A stretch of 64,000 nucleotides of DNA, taken from assembly GCF_021347895.1 (NCBI RefSeq), contig NC_067127.1:17580984-17644983 (forward strand), in the 5' to 3' direction. The notes below the pieces were generated by a model that worked only from the letters and a program-made list of their open reading frames with translations, searched no databases and was not told where the DNA came from. The translations under genes were made by a program, and so were the position numbers. Positions 27,447 to 38,770 of this stretch are shown here, in pieces. Position 1 is the first letter of the stretch. Each line of letters opens with the position of its first letter. The DNA comes from Acanthochromis polyacanthus (lineage: Eukaryota > Chordata > Actinopteri > Pomacentridae).

Positions 27447-28020
27447 TAGCCTAGCCGCGCTAGACAACCCACGGCAACGAATTTAATTCTCTGCCAGGGA
27501 GGGTCTAGTTACCCTCCATAAGGCTCGAGGCTGGATTCTCCTAAAACTGGCCGGACCAATCACCATGAAGTGTAGAGTCAGAAGGCGGGCGTAACTAAGT
27601 GATGACAGAGGCGTGACGATTCTGACAGAAAAGACCAGCGCACAATAAACAGTTATCTTTCGACTCGGCTTTGGCCACAGCCCTTAAAGATTTGAAGCTA
27701 AAATTCAACTTGAAAGATAAACAAAGGACGGCACTTAAGTGTTTCATTGAGAAGAAAGACGTATTTGGACTTATGCCGACGGGATATGGCAAATCCTTAA
27801 TATACCAGTTGGCTCCACTGGTTGGGAAGCTAATGGGACTTAGCCACAATCCGCCGGCGCTCTAGGAACTACGTCAGCCTATTTGTTGCACTGATTGGTT
27901 GTATACCTACCCAATTGCTGCAGAGGGATTTGAAAGACAACCTTTTAGCCCGCCTCCCTCCCTGTCGAGCGGTCCTAGACCCTTGCGTCTTCAGAACATG
28001 GGTCTAGCGCGGCTAGGCTA
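27447..28020. mobile_element. 574-bp element with perfect 19-bp TIRs and 9-bp target duplication
   Basis: The ends are exact inverted repeats: TAGCCTAGCCGCGCTAGAC at 27447-27465 and its reverse complement at 28002-28020. They are flanked by a perfect 9-bp direct duplication, GCTAAAAAT, at 27438-27446 and 28021-28029, so insertion boundaries are unambiguous. No transposase is present. The element is GC-richer than its surroundings and carries a piece of a helicase gene in + orientation. A 9-bp duplication is typical of Mutator-like elements (8-bp would suggest hAT or P), but the superfamily is not proven. The clean duplication suggests a fairly recent insertion. Confidence 0.9.
27674..27865 (+). 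pseudogene. RecQ-like helicase fragment carried by the transposon
   Basis: The + frame reads ATALKDLKLKFNLKDKQ, then a segment ending MPTGYGKSLIYQLAPLV, then a TAG stop at 27863-27865. (M)PTGxGKSLxYQ is helicase motif I (Walker A) as found in RecQ-type superfamily 2 helicases, preceded by the usual short lysine-rich 'LKxxQ' Q-motif-like region. Only about 60 codons exist, with no in-frame ATG at the start and no motifs II-VI, so it cannot be an active helicase. It lies wholly between the TIRs. It is either a captured gene fragment or the remnant of a helicase encoded by the parental transposon. Confidence 0.7.
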
Positions 28021-28029
28021 GCTAAAAAT

Positions 28030-31000
28030 GAGACTACCATGGAAAAACTGCATTTCCTTAAATGTCCACTTGAGACTTGCTCCAAAATGAAGTAATTCCC
28101 ACTGCTTCCCATAGTACCATGCCCAACGTTACAGCAAAAATAAACACATTTGTAGCCTGGTACAGAAGACTGGTTTGGTCTCTATAGCTAATTTTCCTGT
28201 TCATGAAAACTGTACAGGGAGTGAACTTTTGTCCAGTTTCAGTTGTTTGAAATCTTAAACTAATGCAAAATTAGGGGAAAAGAAGGGCCAAGTTGCTCTT
28301 TAGTAAACCTATGGGACATGTCACATTGGGTTTTTTCATCTTTATAGACAGTTAATGTCCACAACACAAAAACACATCAGAGTTGTGATAGCAGCCATCA
28401 AGTGTTCCGCTGGGATAAAGGAACACTTTACTAGTTTATCTCAGCCTAATTTAAAATTGATTTCCTTGCCTGAATTCAGTAAGACTTATAGAAGTCTCTA
28501 TCACAGTGCTCCTTTACTAACTAAACTACCACAATGTTTCTGGCTTACCAACACACAAGTACTTACCTCGGTTTGCTAGAATATTAAACGGTAAGAAGCA
28601 GTACACTTTTACTGTAGAAAATCTACAATATCTAAAGTGTGTATTATTTAGGAAAATGATATCAGGTATCAGCAGATGCTAAATATGAAATTACTTGGAT
28701 CGGATCAGGACAAAAAGTTAGATTGGGACATTTATATGTCATAATGATGATGTGTGCTGTATAGATTCTTACGAATCATCCACTTTACGTTACATCATTA
28801 TGCCAGACAATATCCTCTGCCCTTCTCTCTGCCTTGTGTTCTTTATCTCTTTGTGAACTGTAATCTTCCGGTATAATACTCTCATCCGTTATTCAGGGAT
28901 GGAGATGTGTATTTCTGGCCATTGCGTTTTTGCACCATGACTTCATCGGTGCTCTTTCATCCCTCTGTGGATGGTTTCCAGGCAGACGTCTTACTCTGCC
29001 TTTGTTTGTGCACCCCCGTCCTGTCATTTCGGAGGGAGCAAAGAAAAGGTTGCAGTGAAAGCTACACCTCTGCCTTCCCTGCAACCTCCCGGGTCCGTCT
29101 TAAAATGAGGTCAGATGACACAGATGCCCTGGGTGAACCTCCCTTGCAATTCCCCCGTCGTGCTCTTTGAACATTCACATTGATGGCAGCGTGGTGTGAA
29201 GGGATAAAACTACTCTCTGAAACAGCGCTTCACACTCTGATGTGTAAAGGGCTGAGAAATCCTGCTGTGAGCTTTCAGAAATGTCATCTTCAAACTGTAT
29301 GTGTCACATATGTCTCGCCTCAGATACAAGTCAAACATAAAAATATATGTCCAGAAGTAGCTGTAGTATTCCCTCTTGATATCTTGTTAACTCGAACAGT
29401 AAGTAATTCTACACCTCAAGGGGAAACTGCCACACATTTGCACTTAAATAATCTAGTTTGTGATTTAATTGACTTGATTCTTTTAAATCTTAGAGAGAAA
29501 ATGACTATTCTGATAAAAACAGCACTTATCTTTGCATCAGCTTCCCTTACTTGAAAATTTAGGCTTCAGATTTTCAGCCATCTGAGACTAAACTTGACGA
29601 CATATCGCAGAAAAGGAGCTAGTCATGAATTAAACAAGCCCTACTATTCACAGTCGCTTGCACAAATGTTTCTCATCTCTTACAAGGGAGAGAGTTGGAT
29701 GTCCTGCAGCTTTTCCTCCACCCTGCCTCCTTTGTTTGATCTTTTTTTTTTTCTGGCACTGTAACTCTTTCTCAAACTCTGTGCCTGTTCAAAAGGCATT
29801 AAACATGAGCGAGATCCCCAGAGCAAGGAAACGGTGAGAGACATTCACGGAATATGCTGAGTGTATTAAAGCAATACAACAAGGCTGAGCCTCCCAGAGC
29901 TGTTGGCCTCTGCTCCCCGTTTCCTTCAGTAAACACTCACTTTCACAAACTCGAGGATTCTCTTAAGTCTCTGCATTTCCTCGTGTCATTCCTTTGTACC
30001 TAATTTTCTAGTAAAAAGGTTGCTTTACTTTGGAAGTACGAGTATATTACGTAAATGTTTATAGAAGGAAGCAAAGCCAACCAGTGCACTTGGGCTTTGT
30101 TTTTTACACCTAATGGGAGCGTATTTGGCTCATTATGAACAGCTATAAAATGCCCACAGTGGCATTAGTCTGCAGTCCAAAATTGATGTCATTATTTTGT
30201 CCCTTTTTGAAGGTTATGCCAAAGAAGTCAGAGGCAGAAAAAGGCACCAACAAAAACAGATGTCACATTGTGTGTTTAAAGCCTGATTTTTGCTTGTATA
30301 ATGAATCTGCGCAGGTCTACCTTAGTGGCCTAGCTGTATGTTGGAAGCACCTCAAAAAATAAATAACTTGGCTTATAGTGTCCTCAGAAGGTGGCAGAAA
30401 CAATCTAGAAACAAGGCTAGTTATTAGCCAAATGCTGCAAAAAATCAATTAAGAAGAAAGAAACATTGGCCGTCTGCGAGAGAAAAAATAGAGAGAAGTT
30501 TTCAGTTGGCTTCAAAGATTAATGGAAAATATCAAATTTGTGATTTTTCTGATGGATATTGCTATTTGATTTGCAATGTAAATTTTTAATATCAAGCATC
30601 AATTCAATATTCACTTATTCAAAAAATGCATTTCCATCACATAGTGTTTGGTTTAACTAATTATAAAAAACAATTAGGACGAGTTAAAGCATTTTTTTTA
30701 TTTACGAAAACGTGACTTGTGCCACTCTGTTGAGTTTGTTCGGATACATCAAGCAATGGCGACTGAAATGGAGCTGATTATGTTGGAGTTCATAGATGTT
30801 GTACAACAGCTATTTTTAGCAAATTTATAGCAGCACAGAAAATAAAAAGAGGAAGTTGGAACAGTTTATACACAGATTGGTGGGCTGTGAAAACAAAACA
30901 ATGGCATAAGGCTATACTGGAAAAATACTGGCTCTTGTGTTTGCATTAAGAGCAAACCAGATACACTGGCTGTCTAGTGCACATTAGCCTACATTTTGTT

Positions 31001-32138
31001 TCTCAGAGGTTTTGTCTTTGCTCAAATCAACTTGCCATTCAAACATGGCATATTACTACAAATGGACCAGACGCAGATGTTGTGGTCTGCATTGCCCTGA
31101 CATGGAGTTTCATTTCTTCGGAGTTGCACATGAAGCTATGGCATAGATTCATTGGAAAAGTATAAATCAAGCTTAAGGAATTCCAGTTCAACAGAGGAAG
31201 TTTTTCAAAGCAGCAAGAACAACCTTCAACTGGCGTATCAAAAGCTTGACAACCACAAATAAATGGCATGAGCTGCCTCTTCCTTTCTCATGTCACAGAT
31301 GGAAATCATAGTGACAGGTTTGACTGCAGTCTGTAGTTCAGAGTAGCTTTCATGGCAGCATGCTGTTGGTGATCAGTCCATAAACATCTGACAGTGGTTT
31401 ACTGTCTAAAACTGACCTAATGAAGGCTTTAGTTTCTGGGTAATTTGGGCAGCTGGAGGACATCAGGCCATGAGGCAGAGAAGGACGAGGTTAGAAGGTC
31501 AGAGAGAAGCTGAGGTCAAACCCCCAAAGACCTGCTCAGGTTTCAATGCAGATGGACTCTTAACAAGCGTTAACCTGATTCAGAATGAGTCAGAGACGCA
31601 GGTTTTAAGCCAGTACAGATGAAGTGTGAGCTCCCAAGTGGAACCGTGGCAGTTTTAAAAGTGTAATGAATGATTAAAGGTCAGGGGCACATGGAGTATC
31701 CATATGCTCCAGATACACTTTGTTTCACACATGGCTCCTTTAAAGGTTACATTTTTATCAGTAGGTGCTTGAAAAGACCTGCTGCAGATTCTCCACAGAG
31801 GAAATGCGTTGCAACAACTCGTTCCAGCTGTGAACCTAAGACTGAAGGGTGATTGTGCTGGACTGCCTTCTTCAGTCTGCATAGGTCTGTCCTTGAAAAA
31901 CACCAAACTTTAAAGGCACTAAGTTGATTACTTCCATGACCAATTATATGTGTGAGTATGTGCTTTGAGGGGAGGACGTGAATGACATCTCTGTGGTTCT
32001 GTCCTGTGAGTTCATTGTTCTCATCCTGTGATCCTGATCTGATTTTCCCTCCGGTCATTTAACAGTATTGGGGCTTGTCCTTCTACACCCTCGATTGAAT
32101 TTATTAAATGCCACTCTGCACTGTCAGCTGAGGTGACC
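28030..32138. other. Intronic sequence, weak repeat traces only
   Basis: Short stretches at 28075-28230 and 28625-28740 ('cttggatcggatcaggacaa') remind me of interspersed fish repeats but have no visible ends. The frames at 28355-28579, 29180-29554 and 31655-32058 show no domain. A T12-type tract is at about 29738. Confidence 0.4.
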
Positions 32139-32208
32139 TGACAACCGAGTGGTTAGGTGTGAGAATATTGTTAGCGTTGAGTCCTTGATTTACATCCCTG
32201 CTGGCCCA
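32139..32208 (+). repeat. Degenerate tRNA-like sequence (possible SINE head or tRNA pseudogene)
   Basis: The segment contains 'aaccgagtggttaggtgtga', resembling the A-box region of Ser/Leu-type tRNAs, and 28 bases later 'gatttacatccctg', resembling a decayed B box. The acceptor stem does not pair convincingly. It is followed by an A-rich stretch (about 32221-32275), as in SINE copies. Confidence 0.25.
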
Positions 32209-35200
32209 AATTTTTATATTTCCCACATCTAAAAACAACCCAAAACCACCAAAAAATTAAATAATAATAAACTACTCGTTTTTGGCAACAAGTGGTTTTA
32301 TCCCTGGATGTTGAAGACTATTGATTAGTTGATCTTTTAACAAATTGAAAATATCTTAACCAATTGGGCAAAAGAAGGATATGGATCCCAAAAAATGTAT
32401 AGCTGTAGGGCCTGGTTACACTACCAGATGGGTCCTCTTAATTTCTGATTCATGTTTAATGCTGTCGCAACCTGAGCTCTACAGGGTTTAGCTAGCAACG
32501 CAGCACCATGACAAAGACTTCGATTGTGGTCAATGGCTCCCAACCAGCACTGACATTATTGAGACGAGCCTTATTCCATAAAAATGATATTTTTAACTCT
32601 GTATAAAATAAATCAATCTGTAAAAATGTTTGTTATTGGAAAAAAATCAACTGTAGCTCAAAGAATGTCCACAGTGCTTGATTCACATTAATGACTAGTT
32701 GATGATCGGTTAAGAAAATTGTTTAAAATTTATGTCCTTAGTTTTAGCCAACAGCAAAATGATAAGTCAGAATTTTAAAAACAATTAGCCGGTTTTGTTT
32801 ATTGTAGTTTTATCCACTCAAGCATAATAGATGGAAGAAAATGAGAATAAGATAACTTAGAATCAGTGTCTTTAGTTTTGACAATTTGATCATGGTTATT
32901 GTTGTTTGTAGCCAAGAAAACCCCTGTAAGTGCTTTCAAACCTCTACGTGGCAATTCCTAGTTCTTTATTTAATCATTCAGTGTTAGGATGGGAAGCATC
33001 TTTTATCATTTAATGTCACCATGAGATTGTTGTGCTCTGTGGTTGTCATAATTTATAGTACTAATTTGTTTATTTCCCCCCCAAGACGTTGCATAATTTA
33101 GTTTGTGCTATATTTACAAAGATAACATCACACAGATGTTGTGTACAATTCTATCAAAGTGTTTTTTGGCGAAAGGCAGAGGATTGTCTCAGAGTAAATG
33201 AAAATGAAAAATAAACATATTCTCAGTTAGTTTAACTACACATGTTTTTAACTTCATTTTTCAGATTTCTTACTTTAAGTATAAAGTGACACTTGCACGT
33301 GTTGTTTATAATTTGTTGACAGTTAAATATAGTGGCGGTAAATGGCCATTTTTACAGTTTTTATGAGCTGAATATGATTGCCCTGGTTGTGTGGTTGTGT
33401 GACTTCTTCTGTTCGTATGCCTGCAAAGATAAAGCTTCACAGGATCTTGTGGTGTGTGTGATGTCCCTTTAGGGTCAGTTTTTTTATGGATGAGGGCTGC
33501 TTTAAGGTGGCTAGTTCCTGCGGTCAGCCTGAGCTGTGGCGAAATGATTCCTCTAGATGTTGCGCAGCGGAGAACAAGTGGTTCTTTTTAATCGTGAGCC
33601 GCAGAGAAAATGGCTTTAATTGAATGTGAAACCATATGCTTCTTATTTTGTAAAAATGCTTTTTTGTTTGAGATCTTGTTAAATGTGGCCTTGCCAGACT
33701 ACTGAGTACATGTCATAAACAATGGCCCTTTTTCCGCATCATACTATGGTTGTAGAATGGCTGTAAGACCAAGATCAAATCTCGAAGAAGCTTCAAGCAT
33801 TTTCATAGACTCTTTTTTTCCAGTATGTAAATTAAACCTGTTCTCTTTTTCTTTGAGGCTCTGTTCTCCCTTTGGATTGGCTCACAGATTACCATAGACA
33901 TCCTGTAGAAATGATGAATAAAGATGAAGCTCTGCTCTTAATAATTTTCATGTGGTTTTAGAGCTGTAGCACATGGTCTTGTTTGGCATCGGTTTTTGTA
34001 CAGTTTAACATTCTTATCCTCCTCTTAGAGACAACAAGAACATCTTTGAGCCTTTTTAGCCTTCAAACAAAACTACTTTGCTTGCAGTGCTATTTTCTGT
34101 TGACTTGATCGACACGCACAGTGACGAGCAGGTGGCTGCATGAATGTGAAATATAGGCTGAATTATGGTATTTGAAGAGACAGAGCTCAAATGTGCTGAT
34201 TCTTTTGGCCCCAGTCCAGCAGAACTATGCTAATCCAAGAGAAATAACAGCTCAGCTGCAAGATAAACAAAATATTATATATAAGTTTTTTCAGGCAGCC
34301 TGTAGATTTTTCCCCCTTTACGTTTGATGTTTGCTTTAGCTTGTAAGCTGTTGGCTCAATGCAACACTTTGATTTTTAAAGAGATTTGCACTTTATGTGC
34401 TGCAGGGAAGAGGTGGGTTGTGGTAAAATAATATATTTGCTGCTGCAGAGAATTAAACTGCAGAGCTCTGATATTTTTCTTCATTTGAGCTATAAGTGGC
34501 AGACTTGTCAGGAAGGTATTTTCATGGACTCATAGCAGCGCAGGGAAATTGGGTGTGCCTTCAGACCCTCAGACTGAAGTTTAGTTGCTGGGATCAGTGG
34601 CTCTTTGTTACTGCAAGTTAGAAAACGTGTGTTTTGACCCTCGGTTTTAAGCCACAGTCCCCATACTCATAAACCTGACCCATGGTGTCAAACATGTCGG
34701 CTTAAGTTGAGCTTTATGATCAAAGGTCAAGACATGTGTTTTAACCTCACGTCCAAAAACACTGAGCCTTCTGTATAATGTGACCTCTCACCCTTAAACA
34801 AGGCAAACCGGCTCCTTTACAGGGTCATTATCTGAATATCCGCACCGTGTAGTTTTGCACAGGAAACGCCATCTTAACCAGCTGCAGCCATGTTGTGTAT
34901 TTAACAAGGTTGTAGATCCTGACAAATTGTCACGTTTCTCTAAACAGCCTCAGCTGCCCTGCACTGTCTATTTGCTCAGACAAAAGCTGGACTGTTGCAG
35001 TGTTGATAGCTCTCAGGATGTAAATTCTTGAGTTCTTTGTGCAACGAGGCAAAAGTTTCCACAGAAAATACAGTCTATCCAAACCTTAACACACTAACGC
35101 AGTAACACTGACGCAGTGGCTATCAATGACTTCTGGACATCTCTTTCTGTTTGTGTGAAACTCAAACAAAGTCTGTGATACCTTGCATACCTTCACATAG

Positions 35201-35924
35201 AGCAATGGATTTTTTTTGTTGTCCACACTGTCAAGAAAATGCGTCATTCTCAAGGCCACAGCAGTTGTAATTTAGACGGCATCCACTCGTTTGTAATCAC
35301 ACAACGACAGAAAAGCTCCTCAAAGCTCAGTCCTTGATGATCTGACAAAACGTTTTCTGGGCGGCCTTTCAGTACAAAGGTGTGATACGGAGAACAGGCA
35401 GAAAAACAGGTTCTTGGTGATAAATAGTAGGCCGGGTTTGGAAAGTGTCTCCTTTCTGACAGAGGATCGGGCTTTGTCTTGAAATGCGAGCTGCCTCTCT
35501 GCAGCCATCGCCAGCTTCTCAGGGGCTCTGACTTTCAACAGGGCCGAAAGAGAGGGGTGGAGGGAGGAGAGGAAGATTTATGTTACAGGGGGATGCCTGG
35601 GGGTGACATGGAGGGATGAAAAGATTTGAGTGGCTGTTGCTGTCTGTTAAAGGGGATTACCATTTAATTAGAGCCCTGGTCAAGGATATTTCAATCAGTA
35701 TATTTTAACATGAAGAGCTGTCTCCTGGTGTCCGGTGCTCAAACCTTTAATATTGTCATCTGCTGTCTACATCAGTGTGTCAGGAACTTTCCCTGTTATT
35801 TTTAGGGTTAATTAAATTTTCCTTTGTCTCTTTGAGTTACACATCAGCAGTTTTTAACAACCAACCGCACCGTGAAAATTTTTATGTGAATTTTTTAATG
35901 TACAGTTAATATACTGATTTAAAC
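32209..35924. other. Intronic sequence, nothing firm
   Basis: Possible but very eroded hAT-MITE traces occur at 32310-32360 and 32690-32800 (attgattagttgatc, gactagttgatgatcgg). The rest is ordinary non-coding DNA without recognised gene, tandem array or transposon ends. Confidence 0.4.
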
Positions 35925-36215
35925 ACTCTGAACTCTAACCAGTTTTGGGATATTTATTCACTCCAGTCATATCTTTACTCATTATGGGCTTTTGTTTCAC
36001 TGCAATGTGGAAAACGGTACAACCATGACAAGAAACAGAGAAAACTCAGAAATGTTTCTTGTGAAGTATAACATAATTATAGTACCACAAATCATAAAAA
36101 GGCAAAAACATTTGAGTTTCTCTCTGACTTTATGCTTGACAAAAATGAAAAAAGTCAATTTGTACAACAGGCATTAACAATATTGGGGAAAAATGAGCTT
36201 CTATTTCTCACTGCT
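35925..36215 (+). repeat. Dispersed 'accccaagcag' family, copy B
   Basis: Shares 'cagttttgggatatt', 'gggcttttgtttcactgcaa', 'ggaaaacggtacaaccatga' and 'aatattggggaaaaatga' with copies at about 18683, 50957 and 60477, in the same order and orientation. The 61-codon frame over it is incidental. Confidence 0.65.
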
Positions 36216-38269
36216 CTACATATGAGCTACACAAAAGTGTTTTTTTTTTTACCATGCTGAATGCTTCTTTCAGTAACTTTACTCCTCTAGTTTTTCTCTT
36301 ATCCGTGCTGCATTTATTTCTTTGATCAAGTATGTTTTCATTTTACTTTTAATCTCTCATATCCTCTCCTGTCTATGTAAACACAACCTGCAGTTAATGA
36401 TTTAATCAAGGCTTCTCGGTTGTGCTGAGGGATGCACATTATTCACATAGAATCTGCTGAGTGACACAATTAGATTAAAGTGAGTTCAGAGAGTTCTGCT
36501 AATATTATAATTGGTCACTGGCAAATGACTGAGCTTGAAATTTCCAGTTTTGACTTGAATTTATCACGAACTTTACTTAGTTTGTTGTCTGGAACACAAT
36601 GTGGCCATTCTGTGTGTTAAAATTCCCCTTTGAATAAGCTTGACTTATGGAAAGACATGACACAGATTAGCTACTGCATACTCTGAGAAACCAGAGATTC
36701 CAGGGACAGAAGAACCTCATCTTTCATTCAGGAAATGTTCTCATGCCCCTTAAAGGCCTTACGTGCAGAGCCCAAGTGTTTCATTAGAACTGTCAGCCGA
36801 GATATGTTGAAAACTACAACATATTTACAACAAGGTGTGTCTTCTGTGGGTCTCCTTATGCCTGTTCTGTGCTGCTAACCCTTTGTGTCGAGAGATGTGG
36901 GATTTTCCCGACAATGTTACGGCTCATCTGTTCCTGTGGTGCGTACTGGACCAGGTTAGTGGACCGATGTGTGTTTGTGTGTAGGTGAGGCTGATTGTTC
37001 CAGGTAGTAAATTGAAGTGGAGATATCCCCGCAGCAGGACGTCGGGTACCCAGTGTTCCTCTTCACGGGTCACAGATCTCACTTTATTGCACCCTCCTGG
37101 CACACTGCTCCAATCCTTGCTGTGCCCACATGGTTGAAAAACACCTTCCAAATCACTCACAGAGGAGGGGAAACAGAAGGCTCCGGATCTTCTTTCCTTG
37201 GAATAAAGCCTGCAGGAGTAGCGTGCAATGTCAGGTGATGGATGCAGTCCATCTAATCCAACCCCCTGTTTGTCATTGATGGATGTGAGTGACTGGTGAG
37301 GAGATGGTTTGGGCTCATTGCTGTTACTTTAAGTGTCAGAGTGCCTGGTCTCCTGCCTTTAGTAATCCCTGCAAGCACATACATGTATGCATAGATGAGC
37401 TTTTGTTTGGTTTCACTGTGACCCTGAATGTGCTAAATGCATGATGGATAGGTGTTGTCAAGTCAGTCTTTGTAAGTACGTGTCAACTTGGCAACGGCGA
37501 GTGTGACTCACAGGATTCAATGAGTTTCATTTTAATGCCTTTTCCGAAACCATGACTTGTTTTTTTCTGTCATCGTGAGGAGCGCTCTAAGTGTTTACCC
37601 CCCCTGCACATCAGCTAAACACAGACAGAATGAAACACTTAACCTGTGGCTGCTACAGCTGGGAGATCTGGGAAAGCTGTGGGAGATTTAGACATTGTTC
37701 ATTAGGCATTCCTGTCGGTGGGAGTGTGGTTTCCTGGGCTTATTAATATTAGACATGAATACATCGTCTCAGCTCTTGATCGAGGAAGGCTTTGATTAAC
37801 CAGTGAGACCAAGAGGGAGTCAGCAAGAGTCCCGAACTCTGCAGTGAACCTTGACTCACAAGAGCTTTTAGTGGTTAAAATTTATTTCCTGCAGCAGACT
37901 AAGACGTTACAGCACTAAACGCAAATCACCACTGTGGAAATTTCACATGTGAAAATGTGACATTTTTCTTGCCAGCTTCAGTAATGCATGCAAATGAATT
38001 ATCTTCAGCTAAACAGCTTGGTTTTTCCTATTTGGAAGAAGACAGGGAGCATTACTAATTAGTGCTAAAAACCATTGTGTCTGTCAAACAAAATGTATTT
38101 TTAAAAAAAGCGTTTCCTTTTTCTGTTCTATTTATCTGTTTATATCACTGCAAATGCGCTGCTTACAGTGATATAAACAGAATTCCAAGATCATATCTTT
38201 GGAATTACAGTCCAAAGATGTAATCAACGGGAGCTTCCAAGGAGGATTCATTGTTGACATTTCATATTA
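36216..38269. other. Intronic sequence, nothing recognised
   Basis: A T11 run at about 36240 follows the dispersed repeat. No gene or transposon was recognised. The frames at 36924-37238 on both strands overlap each other and look incidental. Confidence 0.45.
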
Positions 38270-38770
38270 TTCATGTTATTGATTGCAGATAGTTCTTTTG
38301 TCATAATGATGCATTGATGAGTCGGCAGCCACACTAGCAGCACTGTGAGTGTGTAGCATAGTCTAATTATGCTGATACACTGGCAGTGACAATGCTAATA
38401 GGCTAATGTTTAGCAGGTTGAATGTTTACATGTTTACCGTCTTTGTTTTGGCAAGTTAGCCGCTACTTAGCAACAAAAACTAAAAACAGGTGAGGAAGGT
38501 GGGAGCGCCGTTTGACTTGTAGGCTGGACAAAGTTTGACGTGATGATTGTGATTGATTTCAAGCGAGATCATAGTTATTATCATTCAGCCTGAGAGAAGC
38601 ATACATGTCTGCTCCAAATTTTATCAGTCATTGTAGTAGTTGTTGAAAATTTTCACTGAAAACCACCAATTTAAATGTCGTGGGGTTGCTAATGTCAAAA
38701 AACATCAAAGTGAGACTATTTTTCGTCCTCTGGGCACTATATATGTCTATAAAAAATGACATGCAGCTCC
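38270..38770. mobile_element. Degenerate copy of a common fish interspersed repeat
   Basis: The segment has 'caatgctaataggctaatgt' followed by 'ttagcaggttgaatgtttac', later 'caaattttatcagtcattgt', and then 'cctctgggcactatatatgt'. These are eroded versions of phrases in a repeat frequent in fish introns ('gctaatgtttagcaggtata', 'catcctctggggaccatga'). It has no coding capacity. Borders are approximate and recognition is from memory. Confidence 0.45.

Noticed and set aside
27674..27865. An active RecQ helicase gene
   Set aside because: Only motif I and its upstream stretch exist (about 60 codons), ending in a stop and enclosed by transposon TIRs.
28030..28745. Stretches reminiscent of fish interspersed repeats ('gcctggtacagaag', 'ttggatcggatcaggac')
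   Set aside because: They rest on vague recollection only; no ends, duplications or second copies are visible in the window.
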